From positions 478,140 through 542,139 of the forward strand of contig NZ_KQ949076.1 of the NCBI RefSeq assembly GCF_001514305.1: DNA of 64,000 nucleotides. Reading direction: 5' to 3'. The position numbers and the translations under genes were made by a program. Every line of letters begins with the position of its first letter. The first letter of the stretch is position 1. Origin of the DNA: Streptomyces dysideae. Its GTDB lineage: Bacteria > Actinomycetota > Actinomycetes > Streptomycetales > Streptomycetaceae. The notes under the pieces are model-generated. The model was not told the origin of the DNA. It worked only from the letters and a program-made list of their open reading frames with translations, and made no database searches. This document shows, piece after piece, positions 54,888 through 63,170 of the stretch.

Positions 54888-56225
54888 ATGCCCGGAATGT
54901 CACGGAACGCGGCCATCGCTCTCGCCGCCACCGCCTCCATCGCCCTCCTCGCCACCGCCTGCACCGGCCAGTCCGGATCCGCCGCCGACGGCGACGCCGC
55001 GAAGGAGACGACCCTCAACTTCTGGCACGCCTGGAGTGCGCCCGCCGAGGTCGCGGCCGTCAAGTCGCTGATCGCCGGCTTCGAGAAGGCGCACCCGAAC
55101 ATCCACGTCAACGTCGTGGGCAACATGACCGACGACAAGATGAACCAGGCGCTGCGCGCGGGCGGCGACAAAGCCCCCGACGTCATCTCGTCCTTCACCA
55201 CCAACAGCGTCGGGAAGTTCTGCTCCTCCGGCGCTCTCGTCGACCTCAATCCCTTCTTCGAGAAGTCGGGGGTCGAGCCGGAGAAGACATTTCCCAAGGC
55301 CATGAACGAGTACACCCAGTTCGACGGCAACCGGTGTTCCGTACCGCTGCTGGGCGACGCGTACGGCCTCTACTACAACAAGACCGCGTTCGAGGAGGCC
55401 GGCATTTCCGAGCCGCCCAGGACCTGGTCCGAATTCGCCGCCGACGCCAAGGAGTTGACCATCGCGCAAGGGAACAGTTACAAGCAGCTCGGCTTCATGC
55501 CGAACTACCACGGCTGGGAGTCGACCACCGAGCACTATCTCGGCCAGTTCTCCCCGACGTACTTCGACGCCGACGGCAGGTCGAACATCGCCAAGGACCC
55601 GGCGTTCGAGGCGAGTTTCACGCTTCAGAAGAAGCTCGTCGACGAACTCGGCGGCTTCGAGAAGCTGGAGACCTACCGTTCCAAGCTGGGCGACGAGTGG
55701 GGGCCCAAGCACCCCTTCCACACCGGTCAGGTCGCGATGCAGCTCGACGGCGAGTGGCGGCTCGGCATGGCTCTGGACGCCAAGCCCGACTTCGAGATCG
55801 GCGTCGCCCCGCTGCCCGTCCCGGACGACCAGGCCGACGAGTACGGCAAGGGCTACATCACCGGCACGATCGCCGGTATCGCCGCGACCAGTGAGAAGCA
55901 GAACGCCGCCTGGGAGCTGATGAAGTACATCACGACGGACACGGACGCGGTGGTCGGATTCTCCAACGCCATCCACAACGTGCCGTCGACACTCGCCGCG
56001 CTCAAGTCGCCGAAGCTGAAGTACGACCCGCGCTTCAAGACGTTCCTGGAGATCGCCGCGAACCCGAACTCGACCACCTCACCCGCCTCCGTGAACGGCG
56101 GTGTGTATCTCGCCACGATCCAGGAGCTCGGCTACGACTACGAGAGCGGCAAGGTCACCGATCTGAAGAAGGGCCTTCAGGACACCGCCCGGCAGATCGA
56201 CACGGACATCGCGCAGGCGAAGTAG
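54888..56225 (+). CDS. Sugar ABC transporter substrate-binding lipoprotein
   Basis: A 445-residue lipoprotein. The signal has a lipobox LLATAC (Cys about 25). The mature part is a family 1 extracellular solute-binding protein (TTLNFWHAWSAPAEVAAVKS, YGLYYNKTAFEEAGISEPPR, PFHTGQVAMQLDGEWRLGM). Binds an oligosaccharide outside the cell and passes it to the two permeases encoded next. The start at ATG 54888 has CTGGGAG upstream. Confidence 0.95.
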   Translation: MPGMSRNAAIALAATASIALLATACTGQSGSAADGDAAKETTLNFWHAWSAPAEVAAVKSLIAGFEKAHPNIHVNVVGNMTDDKMNQALRAGGDKAPDVISSFTTNSVGKFCSSGALVDLNPFFEKSGVEPEKTFPKAMNEYTQFDGNRCSVPLLGDAYGLYYNKTAFEEAGISEPPRTWSEFAADAKELTIAQGNSYKQLGFMPNYHGWESTTEHYLGQFSPTYFDADGRSNIAKDPAFEASFTLQKKLVDELGGFEKLETYRSKLGDEWGPKHPFHTGQVAMQLDGEWRLGMALDAKPDFEIGVAPLPVPDDQADEYGKGYITGTIAGIAATSEKQNAAWELMKYITTDTDAVVGFSNAIHNVPSTLAALKSPKLKYDPRFKTFLEIAANPNSTTSPASVNGGVYLATIQELGYDYESGKVTDLKKGLQDTARQIDTDIAQAK

Positions 56226-56232
56226 CCCTCCG

Positions 56233-57174
56233 ATGAGCACGGTCACGCTCGCGTCGAAGCGCCGCAAGGCGGCGCTTCGCACCGTCGCCTTCATGTCGCC
56301 CTGGCTGATCGGATTCGCGGTGTTCTTCGCGTATCCGCTGATCTCGACGGTCTATTTCTCCTTCATGCACTACGACGGCTTCAAACCGCCGACGTGGAGC
56401 GGAACCCGGAACTGGACCTACGTCTTCGAGCACTACCCGCTCTTCTGGCCCGCCCTGCGCAACACCCTGTGGCTGGTCGTCATCATGGTCGCCCTGCGGG
56501 TCGCCTTCGGCCTCGGTGTCGGCCTCCTGATCACGAAGATCAAGTCCGGCACGGGCGTCTTCCGCACCCTCTTCTACCTCCCCTACCTCGCCCCACCGGT
56601 GGCGGCGACGATGGCGTTCGCCTTCCTGCTCAACCCCGGTACGGGCCCGGTGAACTCGGTCCTGGAGAAGATCGGCCTTCCGGCCCCGGGCTGGTTCAAC
56701 GACCCCACCTGGTCCAAGCCGGCTCTCACACTGCTCGCCCTCTGGGGCATCGGCGACCTGATGGTCATCTTCATGGCCGCGCTGCTCGACGTACCCCAGG
56801 AGCAGTACGAGGCGGCCGAGTTGGACGGCGCGTCGGCCTGGCAGCGGTTCCGGTACGTGACGCTCCCGAACATCTCCCCCATCGTCATGTTCGCGGTCGT
56901 CACCGGTGTGATCCAGACGATGCAGTACTACACACAGCCACTGATCGCGGGAAAGGTCGCCTCGGGCGTCATCCAGGGCGCGGGCACCCTGTTCGAGCCC
57001 GGCTACCCGGACAAGTCCACCCTCACCCTCCCCCAGCTCGTCTACAACCTCGGCTTCCAGCGCTTCGACTACGGCTCGGCGTGTGTCGTCGCCCTCGTCC
57101 TCTTCGCCCTGTCGATGGTGTTCACCGCGTTCCTGATGCGGCGCCGGGGCGGTCTCATCCAGGCAGGTGACTGA
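56233..57174 (+). CDS. Sugar ABC transporter permease (MalF/MsmF type)
   Basis: A 313-residue membrane permease with six main helices and the cytoplasmic EAA loop (YEAAELDGASAWQRFRYVTL followed by PNISP) that docks the ATPase. It begins 8 nt after the binding-protein stop. No ATPase gene is in the operon. In Streptomyces the shared ATPase MsiK usually serves such systems. Confidence 0.95.
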   Translation: MSTVTLASKRRKAALRTVAFMSPWLIGFAVFFAYPLISTVYFSFMHYDGFKPPTWSGTRNWTYVFEHYPLFWPALRNTLWLVVIMVALRVAFGLGVGLLITKIKSGTGVFRTLFYLPYLAPPVAATMAFAFLLNPGTGPVNSVLEKIGLPAPGWFNDPTWSKPALTLLALWGIGDLMVIFMAALLDVPQEQYEAAELDGASAWQRFRYVTLPNISPIVMFAVVTGVIQTMQYYTQPLIAGKVASGVIQGAGTLFEPGYPDKSTLTLPQLVYNLGFQRFDYGSACVVALVLFALSMVFTAFLMRRRGGLIQAGD

Positions 57175-57176
57175 CC

Positions 57177-58070
57177 ATGACCCAAGTGCTGGACAAGTCG
57201 GTCGAGTTGCGGCCGTCCGTGACCCCGGCCGAGCGCGTCGCCCGCCGCCGGGCACTCCTGGAGTGGATCGCGGTCCACTCTCTCGGCGTGGCGACCGCCC
57301 TCTTCTTCACCCTCCCCTTCGTGTTCGTGTTCCTGACCTCGCTGATGAGCGACTCGCAGGCACTGAGCCGGGACCTGGTGCCGGACACCTGGGAGTGGAC
57401 CAACTACCGGAAGGTGTTCGACACTCCGGGCTTCCTCACCTGGTGGAAGAACACCCTGATCTACGCCGGCCTCGGCACCGTCCTCACCGTCGTGTCGTCG
57501 ATCCCGGTGGCGTACGCGCTCGCCAAGTTCCGCTTCCGGGGCCGGAATCTGTCCCTGATGCTGGTGATCTCGATGATGATGCTGCCGCCGCAGGTGGTCA
57601 TCATCCCGATGTACCTGTTCTGGGCGAAGCAGCTGGACCTGTCCGGCACGCTGTGGCCGCTGATCATCCCGATGGCGTTCGGCGACGCGTTCTCGATCTT
57701 CCTGCTGCGCCAGTTCCTGATGACCATCCCGAACGAGTACCTGGACGCGGCGAAGGTGGACGGCTGCGGTGAGCTGCGCACGCTGCTGAAGGTGGTCCTG
57801 CCGATGGCCCGGCCGGGCATCGCGGCCGTCGCCCTCTTCCAGTTCTTCTACGCCTGGAACGACTACTTCGGGCCGCAGATCTACGCCTCCGAGAACCCCG
57901 GCGCGTGGACGCTGTCGTACGGCCTCGAGTCGTTCAAGGGCGCCCACCACACCGACTGGAACCTGACCATGGCCGCGACCGTCCTGGTCATGGCCCCCGT
58001 GATCCTCGTGTTCTTCTTCGCACAGAAGGCGTTCGTCGAGGGCGTCACCCTCACCGGAGTGAAGGGTTAA
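57177..58070 (+). CDS. Sugar ABC transporter permease (MalG/MsmG type)
   Basis: A 297-residue permease, partner of the previous one, with the EAA loop EYLDAAKVDGCGELRTLLKV followed by VLPMARP, and helices such as ALFFTLPFVFVFLTSLM. Two bases separate it from the upstream stop. Confidence 0.95.
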   Translation: MTQVLDKSVELRPSVTPAERVARRRALLEWIAVHSLGVATALFFTLPFVFVFLTSLMSDSQALSRDLVPDTWEWTNYRKVFDTPGFLTWWKNTLIYAGLGTVLTVVSSIPVAYALAKFRFRGRNLSLMLVISMMMLPPQVVIIPMYLFWAKQLDLSGTLWPLIIPMAFGDAFSIFLLRQFLMTIPNEYLDAAKVDGCGELRTLLKVVLPMARPGIAAVALFQFFYAWNDYFGPQIYASENPGAWTLSYGLESFKGAHHTDWNLTMAATVLVMAPVILVFFFAQKAFVEGVTLTGVKG

Positions 58071-58076
58071 ACACGT

Positions 58077-59342
58077 ATGAAACTCACCGTGGTCGGCGGA
58101 GGGTCGACCTACACCCCCGAACTCGTCGACGGCTTCGCGCGCCTGCGCGACACCCTGCCCGTGGAGGAGCTGGTCCTGGTCGACCCGGCGGCGGACCGGC
58201 TTGAGCTGGTCGGCGCCCTGGCCCGCCGTATCTTCGCGCGCCAGGGCCACCCGGGACGCGTGACGACGACCGCCGACCTGGACGCGGCCGTGGACGGCGC
58301 CGACGCGGTCCTGCTCCAGCTCCGCGTCGGCGGCCAGGCGGCCCGCGAACAGGACGAGACCTGGCCCCTGGAGTGCGGCTGCGTGGGCCAGGAGACGACG
58401 GGCGCCGGCGGCCTGGCGAAGGCCCTGCGCACGGTCCCGGTCGTCCTCGACATCGCCGAACGGGTCCGCCGTACCAACCCCCACGCCTGGATCATCGACT
58501 TCACCAACCCGGTCGGCATCGTCACCCGCGCCCTGCTCCAGGCCGGCCACAAGGCGGTCGGACTGTGCAACGTGGCGATCGGATTCCAGCGGAAGTTCGC
58601 GGGCATGCTGGGGGTCGCCCCGGCCGACATCCACCTGGACCACGTCGGCCTCAACCACCTCACCTGGGAGACGGGGGTACGCCTGGGCGGCCCCGAGGGC
58701 GAGAACGTACTGCCCAAGCTGCTGGCCGACCACGGCGAGACGATCGCCGCCGACCTGCGCCTGCCGCGCCCGCTGCTGGACCGTCTGGGGGTGATCCCCT
58801 CCTACTACCTCCGCTACTTCTACGCACACGACGAGGTCGTACGGGAGCTGCGCACGAAGCCGTCCCGGGCGGCTGAAGTGGCGGAGATGGAGCGGCAGTT
58901 GCTCGCGCTGTACGCCGATCCGGCCCTGGACGGGAAGCCGGAGCTGCTGGCCAGGCGCGGCGGCGCGTACTACTCGGAGGCGGCCGTGGATCTCGCGGCC
59001 GGGCTGCTCGGCGGGGGAGGCAGCCCGTACCAGGTGGTGAACACGTACAACCGGGGCACGCTGCCGTTCCTGCCCGACGACGCGGTGGTGGAGGTGCAGG
59101 CGGCGGTGGGCGGCAGGGGTCCGACGCCGCTGCCGGTGGCGACCGTGGATCCGCTGTACGCGGGGCTGATGGCACAGGTGACGGCGTACGAGGGGCTGGC
59201 GCTGGAGGCGGCGTTGCGCGGGGGGCGTGAGCGGGTGTTCCGGGCGCTGCTGTCCCATCCCCTGGTCGGCCAGTACGAGTACGCCGAAGCCCTCACCGAC
59301 CGACTGATCGCACACAACCGGGAGCATCTCGCGTGGGCCTGA
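58077..59342 (+). CDS. GH4 glycosidase (6-phospho-beta-glucosidase type)
   Basis: A 421-residue NAD- and metal-dependent glycosidase of family GH4. It has the dinucleotide site VVGGGSTYTPELVDGF at the start, GQETTGAGG, FTNPVGIVTRALLQ, the metal-ligand Cys in GLCN, the His in GLNHLTWE and RGGAYYSEAAVDLAAG. The layout is closest to the 6-phospho-beta-glucosidase branch. ABC uptake does not phosphorylate the sugar, so the true substrate may be phosphorylated later (a kinase gene follows) or may be an unphosphorylated disaccharide. Confidence 0.93.
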   Translation: MKLTVVGGGSTYTPELVDGFARLRDTLPVEELVLVDPAADRLELVGALARRIFARQGHPGRVTTTADLDAAVDGADAVLLQLRVGGQAAREQDETWPLECGCVGQETTGAGGLAKALRTVPVVLDIAERVRRTNPHAWIIDFTNPVGIVTRALLQAGHKAVGLCNVAIGFQRKFAGMLGVAPADIHLDHVGLNHLTWETGVRLGGPEGENVLPKLLADHGETIAADLRLPRPLLDRLGVIPSYYLRYFYAHDEVVRELRTKPSRAAEVAEMERQLLALYADPALDGKPELLARRGGAYYSEAAVDLAAGLLGGGGSPYQVVNTYNRGTLPFLPDDAVVEVQAAVGGRGPTPLPVATVDPLYAGLMAQVTAYEGLALEAALRGGRERVFRALLSHPLVGQYEYAEALTDRLIAHNREHLAWA

Positions 59343-60304
59343 CCGCATGTGTCCTCGCCGTCGACGCGGGCAACAGCAAGACCGACGTCGCGGTCGTGGC
59401 GGCCGACGGGAGCGTCCTCGCCACGGCGCGCGGGGGCGGGTTCCGGCCGCCGGCGGCGGGGGTCGAGGCGGCGGTGGACGCGGTCGCCGAGGCGGTGGGG
59501 CGGGCCTTCGCCGCGGCGGGCGTCAGCTCGGTCGAGCTTGTCTCGGCGTGCCTCGCGAACGCCGACTTCCCCGTCGAGGAGGAGCGGTTGGCGGCGGCGC
59601 TGCACGCGCGCGCGTGGGGGGCGCGCGTGGAGGTGCGCAACGACACGTTCGCGATCCTGCGGGCCGGGGTGACCGAGCCGCGGGGGGTCGCCGTCGTCTG
59701 CGGCGCGGGGATCAACTGCGTCGGGATGCGGCCCGATGGGCGTACCGCGCGATTTCCCGCGCTGGGACGGATCTCCGGGGACTGGGGTGGGGGCTGGGGG
59801 CTGGCGGAGGAGGCGTTGTGGTTCGCGGCTCGGGCGGAGGACGGGCGGGGGGTGCGTACGGAGTTGGCGCGGGCTCTTCCCGCCCACTTCGGGCTGGCGT
59901 CCATGTACGCCCTGATCGAGGCGCTGCATCTGGAACACGTTCCGCAGGTTCGTCGGCATGAACTGACCCCGGTGTTGTTCGCGGCGGCGGCGGGTGGCGA
60001 CGCGGTGGCGCGGTCGCTGGTCGACCGGCTGGCGGAGGAGGTGGTGGCCATGGCGACGGTGGCGTTGACGCGGCTGGAGTTGCTGGCGGAGGAGACGCCG
60101 GTGGTGCTGGGTGGGGGTGTGCTGGCGGCTCGGCATCCCCGACTGGACGGTGGGATCCGGGAGTTGCTGGGGGTGCGGGCTCCGAAGGCGGTGGTGCGGG
60201 TGGTTGAGGCTCCGCCGGTGTTGGGGGCGGTGTTGTTGGGGCTGGATGGGGTGGGGGCGGGGGCTGAGGTACAGGGGAGGGCGCGGGCGTACTTCGAATC
60301 CTGA
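59333..60304 (+). CDS. BadF/BadG-type sugar (GlcNAc/GlcN) kinase-like ATPase
   Basis: A 323-residue member of the BadF/BadG/BcrA/D ATPase family: phosphate-1 loop LAVDAGNSKTDVAVVAADG, VRNDTFAILRAG, VVCGAGINCVG, RISGDWGGGWGLAEEAL and VVLGGGVLAARHP. These enzymes often phosphorylate amino sugars. The GTG start overlaps the end of the GH4 gene by 10 bp. As the last gene of the operon it probably phosphorylates the sugar released or imported. Confidence 0.9.
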   Translation: MGLTACVLAVDAGNSKTDVAVVAADGSVLATARGGGFRPPAAGVEAAVDAVAEAVGRAFAAAGVSSVELVSACLANADFPVEEERLAAALHARAWGARVEVRNDTFAILRAGVTEPRGVAVVCGAGINCVGMRPDGRTARFPALGRISGDWGGGWGLAEEALWFAARAEDGRGVRTELARALPAHFGLASMYALIEALHLEHVPQVRRHELTPVLFAAAAGGDAVARSLVDRLAEEVVAMATVALTRLELLAEETPVVLGGGVLAARHPRLDGGIRELLGVRAPKAVVRVVEAPPVLGAVLLGLDGVGAGAEVQGRARAYFES

Positions 60305-60322
60305 ACGCCGGGTTTTCTCGCC

Positions 60323-60343
60323 CTCGAACGCCGGACGGGCTGA
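60323..60343 (+). repeat. Dispersed Streptomyces-type intergenic repeat
   Basis: CTCGAACGCCGGACGGGCTG, preceded by a partial copy (GAACGCCGG at 60304). This short GC-rich palindromic word recurs after genes in many Streptomyces genomes. Recognised from memory, not from a search. Confidence 0.55.
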
Positions 60344-60570
60344 GAAAGCCATTCTCCCGACCGTGAACGGCCTGCGCCCACCCACCCGAGGCGGAACCGA
60401 ACTGATGCCGGGGGCGTATTCATGGGCAGGGGGTGGTGCGAGGCGTACCCCGGTGTGTCGGGATTTCGGTGGCCGCACTGCGATCCCATCAAGATCCGTG
60501 AAGGCCGGTGCGGAATGTCAGTCCCGGCAGCGATACTTGCGGCGATGGATGACCATGGGGGAGGTCAGCA

Positions 60571-62031
60571 GTGACACACCCGCCGAAGAGCAGCGCGGCG
60601 CCACCACCGGGACACAGCGTGCCCACGATGCCGTCCGTACCACCACAGCCCGGGCAGAGCGGCCGTCCACCCACACCTCCCGCATCCCCCGTTTCCTCCG
60701 CGCCACCGGCGGAGCGACGCCGTACGGCCTTCGCCGAGGGCCTCGACCAGCTCCGCGCAGCGGCGACCACCGAACCCGGCCGCCTCCGCATCATCGGCGC
60801 CCTCCTCGCCCTCCTCGTCGTCGCGTTCGGCGCCGTGACCGCCTGGCAGATGACCGAGCGGGCGACGGCCGCCGACGACGTGCTGAACAGCAGCCAGCCC
60901 CTCACCTCGGACGCGGCGGACATCTACCGCTCGCTCGCCGACGCCAACACCGCGGCCTCCAGCGGCTTCCTGGCCGGCGGTCAGGAGACGAAGGAGACCC
61001 GCGACCGGTACGAGAAGGACATCCGCACGGCCGCCGGCAAGCTCGTCAACGCCGCGGCCAACTCGGACCCCGACTCCCCCTCCGCGGAGACGATCGCCAA
61101 GCTGAACCGGCTGCTGCCGGAGTACAAGGGCCTCGTGGAGCGGGCCCGCACCTACAACCGCCAGGGCTTCCCGGTCGGCGGCGCCTACCTGCGCTACGCC
61201 AACGAGAAGATGCAGGAGGAGATGCTTCCGGCGGCGGAGGAGCTGTACACGACGGAGAATCAGCGGCTGCGTGCCGACTACGCGGACGCCACGCCCTACC
61301 CGTGGGCCGCGATCGCGCTCGGCGTCCTCGCGCTCGGCGGCCTCGCCTGGGCCCAGCGCCGCAACTACCTCCGTACGCACCGCGTCCTGAACCACGGCCT
61401 GGTCGCCGCCTCGGCGACGGCCACGGTGGTGCTGCTGTGGCTGGTCGTCGGCCACAGCGTCGCCCGCGCGGGCCTGAACGACTCGTACGACCACGGCGTC
61501 CGCTCGCTGAACGTCCTGCACGACGCCCGCATCGCGTCCCTCAAGGCGCGCGGCAACGAGAACCTCACGCTGGTGGCCCGCGGCGCCGAGACCGTCGAGG
61601 TGGGCGGCCAGATCCGCGACGCGTACGACAACGCGTTCCGGACGGACATGGACGCCCTCGCCAAGGGCCTGGCCGAGGCGGAGAGGCTCGCCGACGACCG
61701 GGCGGGCGAGCGGCCGGTCACCGCGGCCGCCGGGTTCATGAAGGTGTGGCAGGACCGTCACACCTCCGCCCGCGACGAGGACGACAACGGCGACTACCAG
61801 GCCGCGCTGGACAAGGTGATAGGCACCAAGGGCACCACCGGCGAGTGCTTCGACAACGTCGACGAGCGGCTCGCCGTCGCGCTCGGCCACGAGCAGATCG
61901 AGTTCAAGCGGGCCGCCGGCGACGGCCTGGACGCGATGACCGGACTGCCGGCGGGCGCCGCGGTCCTCGCCGTCCTGGGCGCGGCCGGCGCGGTGCTGGG
62001 CATCGGACGCAGGCTGTCGGAGTACCGGTGA
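60571..62031 (+). CDS. GlnX-like membrane sensor protein
   Basis: A 486-residue protein. A Pro-rich cytosolic start precedes helix 1 (IIGALLALLVVAFGAVTAWQ), an outside helical domain (ADDVLNSSQPLTSDAADIYR), two more helices near 255 and 280, a second outside region of about 150 residues, and a last helix (AAVLAVLGAAGAVLGIG). This architecture and the next gene match the actinobacterial glnX-glnH-pknG operon, in which GlnX relays glutamate/aspartate sensing to kinase PknG. GTG start with GAGGTCAG upstream. Confidence 0.8.
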   Translation: MTHPPKSSAAPPPGHSVPTMPSVPPQPGQSGRPPTPPASPVSSAPPAERRRTAFAEGLDQLRAAATTEPGRLRIIGALLALLVVAFGAVTAWQMTERATAADDVLNSSQPLTSDAADIYRSLADANTAASSGFLAGGQETKETRDRYEKDIRTAAGKLVNAAANSDPDSPSAETIAKLNRLLPEYKGLVERARTYNRQGFPVGGAYLRYANEKMQEEMLPAAEELYTTENQRLRADYADATPYPWAAIALGVLALGGLAWAQRRNYLRTHRVLNHGLVAASATATVVLLWLVVGHSVARAGLNDSYDHGVRSLNVLHDARIASLKARGNENLTLVARGAETVEVGGQIRDAYDNAFRTDMDALAKGLAEAERLADDRAGERPVTAAAGFMKVWQDRHTSARDEDDNGDYQAALDKVIGTKGTTGECFDNVDERLAVALGHEQIEFKRAAGDGLDAMTGLPAGAAVLAVLGAAGAVLGIGRRLSEYR

Positions 62032-62045
62032 AAGGGGGCGTGACG

Positions 62046-63104
62046 ATGTATACGCGACGTCTGCGGGCCGGCCTGCGGGGCTGGGGCGGGGTGGGCGCGA
62101 TGGCGGTCGTCTGCGCCTTGGCCATGGCCTTCGTACTGCTGCTGCCGCTCACCCAGTCGTCCGGCGACGGGAGCACGGGAACCGGCGGCCGAGGGGGCGC
62201 GTACGGCAGCCAGGCCCGGGCCGACCTGTGCGCGGACCCGGAGATCCAGAAGGCCCCGGAGAAGCAGACGCTGTCGCCGTCGGGTGCGGACGGCGCCACC
62301 ATCGAGGCGATCAAGAGCCGTGAGGGCGAGAAGCGCAAACTGATCGTCGGCGTCGACCAGAACAGCTACCGCTGGGGCTACCGCAACCCCAACAGCGGCA
62401 AGTCCGCCGAGCTGGAGGGCTTCGACATCGACCTGGTGCACCGTATCGCCGAGGACATCCTCGGCGACCGGGACGCGGTCCAGTTCAAGGCGATCCCCAC
62501 CAACCAGCGCATCCAGGCGATCCAGGACGGCCGGGTCGACATGGTGGTCCGCACGATGACCATCAACTGCTCCCGCCTGTCCGACGTCGCCTTCTCCGCC
62601 CCCTACTTCAAGACCGGCCAGCAGCTCCTCGCCCCCAAGTCCTCGACGGTCAAGGGCTACGACGACACCCTCGCCGACCAGCGGATCTGCACGGCGGAGG
62701 GCTCCACCGCCAACACCGCGCTGAAGAACGACCAGCAGGGCGGCAAGGTCCCCGCCTCCGCCGACATATCCACCACCGTGCCCAACCAGCTGGACTGCCT
62801 GGTGCGGCTGCAACTCGGCGAGGTGGACGCCGTGGTGACCGACGGCGCGCTCGCCGCGAGCCAGGCCGCGCAGGACCCGACGGTCGAGCTCAAGGGCGAC
62901 CCCTTCACTGTCGAGTACTACGGCGTGGCGATGAAGAAGGACGCCGACGATCTGGTACGCCGGGTCAACCAGATCCTGGTGGACTACCACAAGGACACCG
63001 CGGGCGGCTGGCAGGCGTCGTACGACAGGTGGCTGTCGGCGACACTGGGCGAGGAGCCGGCGATGTCGGAACCGCCCGCCCCGGAGTACCTGCGCAAGAG
63101 CTGA
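62046..63104 (+). CDS. GlnH-like glutamate/aspartate-binding protein
   Basis: A 352-residue exported or membrane-anchored family 3 solute-binding protein. The N-terminal helix MAVVCALAMAFVLLLP is followed by a Gly-rich linker and binding-protein motifs (RKLIVGVDQNSYRWGYRNPN, LEGFDIDLVHRIAEDIL, RVDMVVRTMTINCSRLSDVA, GEVDAVVTDGALAA). No lipobox Cys was seen after the helix, so it may stay as a membrane anchor. ATG 62046 has AAGGGGG upstream; GTG codons at 62028 and 62040 are alternatives. No transporter permease follows, which fits a sensor role. Confidence 0.88.
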   Translation: MYTRRLRAGLRGWGGVGAMAVVCALAMAFVLLLPLTQSSGDGSTGTGGRGGAYGSQARADLCADPEIQKAPEKQTLSPSGADGATIEAIKSREGEKRKLIVGVDQNSYRWGYRNPNSGKSAELEGFDIDLVHRIAEDILGDRDAVQFKAIPTNQRIQAIQDGRVDMVVRTMTINCSRLSDVAFSAPYFKTGQQLLAPKSSTVKGYDDTLADQRICTAEGSTANTALKNDQQGGKVPASADISTTVPNQLDCLVRLQLGEVDAVVTDGALAASQAAQDPTVELKGDPFTVEYYGVAMKKDADDLVRRVNQILVDYHKDTAGGWQASYDRWLSATLGEEPAMSEPPAPEYLRKS

Positions 63105-63170
63105 GAGAGCGTCAAGCACCGACTGCCGACAACCTACCGACGGAAACACACACGCAGCGAGAGGTGATCG

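Noticed and set aside
57069..59348. 759-codon open frame opposite the permease and GH4 genes
   Set aside because: Spans several confirmed genes antisense. Protein composition is that of a codon-bias shadow.
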